Origin: Carnegiea gigantea | Taxonomy: Eukaryota; Streptophyta; Magnoliopsida; Caryophyllales; Cactaceae | NCBI GenBank assembly: GCA_029747015.1 | Contig: JAKOGI010003146.1 | Span: 1 to 64,000 of the forward strand | Length of the DNA stretch: 64,000 nt | Reading direction: 5' to 3' | In this document: positions 57,685 to 64,000 of the stretch, piece by piece | Layout of the letters: each line of letters opens with the position of its first letter | Numbering within the stretch: the first letter of the stretch is position 1 | Position numbers and translations under genes: made by a program | The notes under the pieces: generated by a model | The model's input: the letters and a program-made list of their open reading frames with translations, nothing else | Databases searched by the model: none | What the model was told of the DNA's origin: nothing

Positions 57685-60519
57685 ATGAATCTGATAGGTA
57701 TGAACTGCCAGGGACTCGGTGACCCCCAAGCAGTTGACACTCTTCGTAGTTTCTTATGGAGAAAGTCACCGAGTTTGTTCTTTCTCTTTGAGACCAAGCT
57801 TGCGGGAAGGGAGATAGGGAGGATTAAGCATCGGTTAGGGGACTTTGATGGGTTTTACTATGATTCTGGAGGACGAGCTGGAGGGTTGGCGCTATTATGG
57901 CGTAAATCACTAAAAGTGTCATTTCTATCCAACTTGTTTAACCATAGAGACGTTGAATTAAAGGGAGTGGGTACAAAAGCAAAGTGGCATTTTACAGGTG
58001 TGTACGGATGGCCGGAATCCTCGTAAAAGCTCCAAACTTGTGCACTGATAAGAGAGCTTAAAATTATTCTAGTCTTCCCTAGTCATTAGCGGGGATTTAA
58101 ACGAGCTACTCTATAATTACGAGAAGACCGGAAAGGCTGTGAAGAGTCAGAATGTGTTGCAAGCATTGTGTGGTACTTTGGACAAATGTGGGCTCTATGA
58201 CTTGGGCTTCAAGGGGTATGAATTCACTTGGTGGAACAAGAGGGATGGGTTGGATTAGTCGAGAAGTGCTTAGACAGATATGGTGCTAGCAGTGAGTGGT
58301 CTCTATTATTTCTAACGCAGAGGTGGTGCATCGTACTGACAAAATATCATACCATTACCCATTTCATTGAAGCTCAATGATGTGAGAAAGTAGCGGGCTC
58401 CTGGAAGGTGTGGTTTCAAGTTTGAAAATATGTGGGTAATAGAGGAGGAATGTAGAAAAGTGGTAGAAAAAGTGTGGGCTAGGGGGATTAGTGGTGGGAA
58501 TTGGGCTATGCTCCAGTCAAAAATGCATGATTGTCGTGTAGCTTTATCTAAGTGGCATACCATGGTGTTTGGGGAAATTATGGCCAAGATGCATCAACTA
58601 GCCTCCCCGTTAAAAGGGGTTCATGAGGTCCATATTCGAGACAAGATTCTTGATGAGATTGGGCACTAATGTGCAAGGAAGAGATGTTCTGCACTTAACA
58701 GGCGAAGGTGGAATTCCTAAAAGCTGAAGACTCAAATACGCATTGGTTCCATGCCAGGGCCAATATGAGAAGATCCATTAATACCATTAGCACGCTGGAG
58801 TGTGAGCATGGGTCGTTGATAGAAAATGAGGGGGAGATTCAACAGGTAATTATCGATTATTTTCCTTATTTTTTCTCTTCATCAAGCCCAACCAATGTTG
58901 ATGAAGTTTTGGGGCCTATGAATGCAGAGGCGACTGATGATATGAATGAAGTGCTCGATGCCTCGTGCCATGAAATGGAGGTTTTAGAGGCTCTCAATAT
59001 GATGCGCCCGAATAAGGCCCCTAGATTGGATGGGTTTAATTTGTTGTTCTTTTAAAAGTTTTGGGACGTTGTGGGAAAGGATGTTACTCGAGTTGTCCTA
59101 GACTTCTTGAGAGGGTGGGCACATTCTGACCATTTTAATCATACAAATGTCATTCTGATCCCTAAAGTTCCTAATCTGTCTAAGTTGAGTACCTTTCAAC
59201 CTCTTAGCTTATGTAATGTTATATACAAATTGGCTTCTAACGTTATTATGAATAGGCTAAAGGCTATTCTATCCAAGATCATTTCTCCTACTCAGAGTGC
59301 TTTCATGCTGCACGCCTAATAATAGAAAACATTCTTGTCTCGTATGAGGTGTTTCATTCTATGTAGGCTCATACTAGCAGAAATAGGTCGATCGCCATTA
59401 AATTAGATATGAGCAAGGTGTATGATTGGGTCGAGTGGACTTTCTTGAAGGTCGTTATGCTAAAGATGGGGTTTAGTGATTCCTGGGTGCAAACAGTAAT
59501 GAGATGTGTCGAGTCACCAACAATTTCTTTTGTGTTGAATGGTGAACCAAAGGGGTTTGTGGTGTCGAGTAGAGGATTATGGCAGGGAGATCATATTTTC
59601 CCTTACTTATTCCTGTTTGTTACAGAGGCGCTTACCAATTTGTTGCAAAATACGGAAGCTGCAGAGATTATTTAGGGGCATTCCGTATGTCATGGGACGC
59701 CCCCCGTGTTGCATCTGCTTTTTGCTGATGACTCAATTTTCTTTTATAAAGCATGCAAGGTGCAAGCTAGGGCATTGAAGTTGCTTACTGAATCGTATGG
59801 TGATGCATAGGGACAACAGGTAAATTACGACAAGTCTAGTGTGCTATTTGCTAAAGGAGTTCCCCAGGAAAGACGAGATGCTATCATTCACGAACTTGAT
59901 AATCGGGAGGTGCTAGCTCAGGAGAAATATTTGGGCTCCATATATACATTAGCAGATCTAAGAAGCGATCTTTTCTTCTTATCAAGGATAGGATTGGTGA
60001 GCGACTATCAAATTGGATGGACAAACTGCTATCCTAGGCAGGGAGGGAAGTGCTAATAAAGGTCATAGCCCTAGCAATCCCAACTTATGTGATGAGTGCC
60101 TTTAAGTCACCTAAGGATACAGTTGGTTCGATCTAGTCAATGATTAATGAGTTTTGGTGGAGTCATGGTGCTAATAATAGGAATATCCATTGGCTTAGGT
60201 CTTCTTAGTTATGCAAGAGCAAAATGGAGGGCAGACTTGGCTTCAGAGACCTCGAGGCCTTTAATGATGCATTTATTGCTAAGCCAGTTACTTCCTAAAC
60301 TATGCCATTCTTAAATCAGGCTTGGGGACCAAACCGCTTATGGGGGGCTTTTGATCATGTCTGAAAAGGGTCTAGATGGGTTATTGGCAAGGGTGAGTTG
60401 GTTCATATTAGTTATTCTCGTTAGTTGGCTAGGCCTTATTCATTGAAACCAATCATGCTAACCTAGGCATCGTTTGCTAATATGGTGGTTTCCCATTTGA
60501 TTAACAAAGAAGATGGCAA
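57685..60519 (+). pseudogene. LINE ORF2, endonuclease and RT part
   Basis: Starts at ATG 57685. The AP-endonuclease opens with M-N-C-Q-G-L-G and has F-E-T-K, G-G-L-A-L-L-W and G-V-Y-G (57685-58023), then decays with stops to about 58330. A linker and RT follow. The RT has N-K-A-P, I-L-I-P-K, LSLCNVIYKLASNVIMNRLK, then F-A-D-D (59721-59732) at the active site. After 59780 thumb-like sequence runs to the insertion at 60520. The endonuclease would nick target DNA and the RT would copy LINE RNA there. At least eight stops or shifts. Confidence 0.88.
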
Positions 60520-61685
60520 TGTTAGGCGATAATTTGTCATATTTTACATGGCTCTTTTACCTAATTTTAACTCGTATAATAATATAATCTTTAGAATTTT
60601 TACTTGTTTTATTTGTTTTTGTAGGTAATAACTTCAATCGAGCAAAGGTCATGAAAAGGAGTGAAGACGGACAAGAAAAGCAGAAAAAGGCAAGAAGGGA
60701 CAACAGGAGGCCGTGCCACCATGCCAGAAATATGGCATGATCGTGCCCTGGTCTTCCCCTCTCGCTTGCCTCATTTTTCTATTTAAAGCACCTTCGGGCG
60801 TTTTGTTTGGGAGTCTTCCCGGGCTTTCTTTTGGTGACTTTTTAGAAGTTCTTAACTTAGGCTTAGCCAATAAAAATCCCATTTAGGGGGATTAGATTAG
60901 GTTAGTTATGGGTATAATTTGTACAAGATGTTTGATTTCAAGATTTAATTGCTAAGTTTCTCTTCTTCCTTTCTCTTTAATTTCATATTTCTTGTTTTGT
61001 TTTCTAGCTTGTTAACTCTTGCGTTGAATTGCTTATAGATGTTTAGTTTCAATTAAGTTCGAGATGTTTGATTGTAATTAGCCTCTTGATGGCTAATTGA
61101 TTGTTGTTAGACGTTTACCCATCTTGTTTATACTAGAATTTAGAGTTTTCTTTCATGTCCGCCAAGAATGTTCGATGAAATACTTGAAAGAGCTTTCATC
61201 CATATTTTTAGGCAATCAACTGATGGTGAGAAGAGAGGTTGATTGTCTAGTATGGGTAGAGAGAATAGCTGAGATTTGGATATGAAAATAGTCTTGGTTG
61301 CTAGTTAGGTCAAGGGTTGTCAGTCTTGTAGTTTAATTGAACTAATCTCATGACAATAGAAGGTTAGAACAATTAGACTAGTTTATGACCCTTGACAGAG
61401 AGCTTGAGTGGTCTTTAATGATGCAACCGACCATTTCTGAATCATAGTGTAACTTGGGAAGGTGAAGGTTTAATTTGATTACTTAGTTTATCTTAGGTTT
61501 AATCATAGTCCTTTTGTTTGCTTTAGTAGTTTAGTTCCATTTCTATCCTTTTTCTGTTTTGCATAACTTGAGACGCTTTAGTTAGTTTTGGTACTTGGAA
61601 ACCCAACTCCCTGCAGATGACACCCCGAGTACTCAACGATGCACCTTGCACTTGGGGTTTATAAATATTAAAATTTTTCCCAACA
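60520..61685 (+). mobile_element. Solo LTR inside LINE ORF2, 1166 bp
   Basis: TGTTAGGCG...CCCAACA ends (TGTT/AACA). The 3' part (CCCTGCAGATGACACC...CACTTGGGGTT) resembles the 3' end of Athila/Tat-type LTRs. No clear TSD: GGCAA on the left and GACAC on the right share three of five bases. Orientation is inferred from the 3'-end resemblance. Confidence 0.6.
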
Positions 61686-62421
61686 GACACCTAGTGGCCA
61701 TTCTCATTGGTTGCCTAGGCCTATCACCTTGCTCACGTGTTGAAACAGTTGAGTCCAGCCTCCAGTGGCTCAAGTGATTCAAAGGAGTTATGGCGTGTGA
61801 TGTGGGGATTGAATGTCCCACCGAGGATTAAGCTCTTTGCATTGGGGGTAGGAGTCTCAGCATTGCCTGCTAGAGCCAATATAGGGCGCAGAATCCCACA
61901 CTTTTCGATGTCGTGTGCCATTTGCAGTGCGGTAGAGGAGTCAGACTCTCATTTATTGTTATATTTCCCTATAGATGTAGAGATTTGGAGCCAAAGTAAG
62001 TTTTATGAGACGCTTTAGGCAGGTGAGCTTTCTACCTTGATGGACTATTTGATGGCAGCAAAAGACTCTCTGGACGTAGAGGAGTTTAGGGAGTTTGTGG
62101 CAGTCCTATGGCAATGCTGGAATAGCCATGATCGCGATATTATGGAGAGTGACTGTTAGGCGTTAGTCTAAAAATTTTGGAAGAAGGAAGCTCCTCATAA
62201 TTCCTTTGGCTTTTTTGTCTTAGATATTATTAGATTATGTTCTAGTTTCGAGTTTATTTCTTTTATTCACGTAAAGAGGGGAGGTAATTTAGTTGCTCAT
62301 AGTTTAACCTACTTCCAGCCTTTTTTCTGTCAGGAGAGAATATGGTTGGAGGAAGTGTCAGATAAGATTCCTAGTCTGGCTTGTAAAGATATGTGTGATT
62401 TCTTTGAACAATCGTTAATAT
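61686..62421 (+). pseudogene. LINE ORF2, zinc-binding and RNase H-like C-terminus
   Basis: Resumes after the LTR with A-Y-H-L-A-H. The zf-RVT segment follows: L-W-R-V-M-W, the P-P-R-I-K-L-F core, then C-A-I-C and H with about 10-residue spacing. An RNase H-like tail contains H-V-K-R-G-G-N-L-V-A-H-S (about 62270-62310), as in plant L1 ORF2 proteins. Stops at about 62017 and 62157 and others. Confidence 0.85.
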
Positions 62422-62446
62422 AATCTCCCTCTCCCTGTTTGATCTC

Positions 62447-62454
62447 AAAAAAAA
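62447..62454 (+). terminator. LINE 3' A tail
   Basis: Run of eight A (CTC-AAAAAAAA) directly before the right TSD, the expected poly(A) end of a LINE. Confidence 0.75.
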
Positions 62455-62472
62455 CAAAACCAACAACCGAAA
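62455..62472. repeat. LINE target-site duplication, right
   Basis: CAAAACCAACAACCGAAA, one mismatch to 50217-50234. Confidence 0.85.
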
Positions 62473-63040
62473 AAAAAAAATCAACACCTTGGGTATTACA
62501 CAAGAGAAAGCTAGATCAGAAAGACAATGGTGGAAGTAATTTACGTAGAAGTATTATCATTTACTTCCTTAAGTTATTGATAAATGTTTTTTTAGACTTT
62601 GACCTTTTTGAATTATTGTTTTGCCCTCTTTACTTTTACATCAAATAATTCTAATCCTAAATTTTATCAAATTGCTATTCACATAACAAATTAACAATTA
62701 ACAAATCTTAAGGTCATCTTAATAAAATTTGGAGTAAAAATTATTTAATATAAAAAAGTGACGAAGGAGAAATAATAATTCAAAAAGGTTAGAGGTATTT
62801 AAAAAAATTAAAACCTCAAGAGGATAAATGATAGTACTTAATTCTATAAAGAGTTTTTAGATGCTAATAATCTCATCTTTAGAGCTCATGGACAAAAATA
62901 TTACACAAATTTAAATAGGAAATATTGTTGCGTTACCTTTCAAAAAAAAAGAAATATTACGAGTTAAACTTTATATGTAGTTTTTAATTTTAATACATAA
63001 AATCAGATAATAAAACCAAACTAGCATTTCTGATCATAGC
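62473..63040. other. AT-rich intergenic stretch
   Basis: No gene or recognisable repeat. Poly(A)-rich words only. Confidence 0.6.
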
Positions 63041-63866
63041 TTCCTAAAAAAATTGTTGAGTATGAGTCTCTATAATTTTCAAAGTAGTTCCCTATGCTCT
63101 CAAAACTTAGAGACTCATCGACCAACCTACTCCTCTAGTCCAAAATTTCGGCCTCCGTCAGATCGTACTCTCTACCTTAGGCTGTCGGCAACAGCGTCAC
63201 TGACACTCGTCACCGATGTGCCATATCACCGAGCGCCCAATTTGTTATTTCACTCATTCTTCTTGGTCTTTGCCACTTAATTTCTAGCCTGTAGTCGGAT
63301 TAGGGTTTTTAGCTTTCATTTTGGTGCAATTAACTGGGTAATTCAAGTGCTGATATTAACAACGGGATCTCGAAGGCGGATCACCAATTCGGTCACCTCT
63401 AGTTACAAGTAAAGTGTGCTATCAATCAGCTGGGTCTAAGCTTCATCGCTAACGCTCTTATTAGGTGTGATCGTTCCTCATCATATCCATGTTTAACTAT
63501 TACTTGCTATTGTTCCTTGTGCCCTGTCTTTCTTAGTTCCTAGTTGGGGGATTAGCCGGATTGTGTGTTGGTTTTGTTAGTATTTGCCATATTTTGGTTT
63601 GAAAATTAGAGCAAGGTCAATTAGTGTACTCTATTCTACTCTGGATGTTTTGTTACTGCCATATAATATCCTCAAGTGGGGTTTATTTAGTGAATGTCGA
63701 GTGCTCATCTCATAGTTGGGTCTATTGTCCCTTCACTGCGTGGATTCAAGCTAGCATAATGTAGATGATTTGGACTCTTTGTTGGTTTGGGGTATAGATA
63801 ATCCCTTTCAGGTTGCACTTATAGATATTCATCTTACATAACATGACTTTGACGAAATTGCACAGG
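63041..63866 (+). other. Possible 5' end of a host gene
   Basis: C/T-rich stretch (63060-63260) and the 5'-UTR-like ATTAGGGTTTTTAG (63298-63311), followed by sequence without a long frame that could be an intron. Inference only. The 75-codon frame at 63053-63280 has no recognisable domain. Confidence 0.3.
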
Positions 63867-64000
63867 TGCTGTTTCGAATGGATGGGCCAGATGAAATTTC
63901 ACATAGAGTACAATTTCTAAAGGACGAAGGGAATAGGTGCTTTAAAAATAGTGACTTCGCCAATGCCTCGACCTATTACTTATCTAATATTAAGCTGTTA
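63867..64000 (+). CDS. Possible exon of a TPR-domain protein, cut by window edge
   Basis: An open frame follows an acceptor-like TTGCACAG and runs to the end of the window. The translated end reads L-K-D-E-G-N-R-C-F-K-N-S-D-F-A-N-A, which fits the first helix pair of a tetratricopeptide repeat (x-K-x-x-G-N-x-x-F-x-x-x-x-[YF]-x-x-A). TPR proteins of this kind are often chaperone co-factors, but one repeat cannot name the gene. It might be a pseudogene fragment. The frame upstream of 63867 has a stop, which supports an exon border. Confidence 0.4.

Larger units (their letters stand above)
50235..62454 (+). mobile_element. L1-type LINE, full span with nested insertions
   Basis: Starts just after the left TSD and ends in a short A run (62447-62454) before the right TSD. 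ORF1 (50480 onward) has a DUF4283-like domain and a zinc knuckle. ORF2 (57685 onward) has an AP-endonuclease, RT, RT zinc-binding and RNase H-like tail, in plant L1 order. Removing the three insertions leaves about 5 kb. Many stops are present, so it cannot move by itself. Confidence 0.88.

Noticed and set aside
60520..61685. A host gene interrupting the LINE
   Set aside because: No coding frame; the TGTT...AACA ends and the Athila/Tat-like 3' part make it a solo LTR. The lack of a clear TSD lowers confidence.

Overview
This window looks like nuclear DNA from a flowering plant, most likely a eudicot. It is almost entirely transposable-element and endogenous-virus sequence. The evidence is plant-type Ty1-copia and Ty3-gypsy elements primed by initiator tRNA-Met, an L1-type LINE, a TRIM, two integrated caulimovirid (plant pararetrovirus) copies and long TA/CA microsatellites. 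I cannot name the species. No complete host gene is visible. One possible exon of a TPR protein runs off the right edge. All boundaries below were read by eye.

Layout. 1-806: TA/TG microsatellites and degenerate repeat. 807-3260 and 21150-22700: two diverged arms of an inverted repeat, each carrying tRNA-like segments and each abutting a TA tract on its outer side. Between the arms, about 3270-21040 on the minus strand, is pararetrovirus copy A. It has a primer site, ORF1 start, coat zinc knuckle, movement, protease, RT/RNase H and a transactivator-like region, then a promoter and poly(A) signal. Its coat gene is split by an 11.2 kb Sirevirus-like copia element (9097-20257; TSD gacat) with gag, pol and a third ORF.

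23031-43029: a tandem array LTR-gag-LTR-gag-LTR-gag of a non-autonomous Ty3-gypsy element that codes only for Gag (TR-GAG type). Its LTRs are 4.6-4.9 kb and each contains about nine or ten 60-bp repeats. Two gag copies are open; the third is broken and stops at a junction with pararetrovirus copy B (43030-about 49075, plus strand). Copy B starts inside the coat gene, runs through a second protease-like fold, RT, RNase H and later genes, and then passes its primer site into the start of ORF1, so it is circularly permuted.

50217-62472: one L1-type LINE with an 18-bp TSD (one mismatch). Three insertions interrupt it: a 1.45 kb LTR with a tRNA-Asp primer site between 190-bp direct repeats; a three-LTR TRIM (TSD gaaaa) that itself contains a 3.56 kb gypsy-type solo LTR (TSD catgg); and a 1.17 kb solo LTR. 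The last 1.5 kb is AT-rich and then possibly the 5' end of a host gene.

Functionally, only the two gag copies could still make a full-length protein of their kind. The copia RT has lost a catalytic Asp, and the other coding regions carry stops or frameshifts. The most unusual structures are the three-LTR TRIM bounded by a single TSD, the three-LTR TR-GAG array, the tandem protease-like domains in virus copy B, and the 190-bp duplication around an LTR-plus-primer-site fragment.
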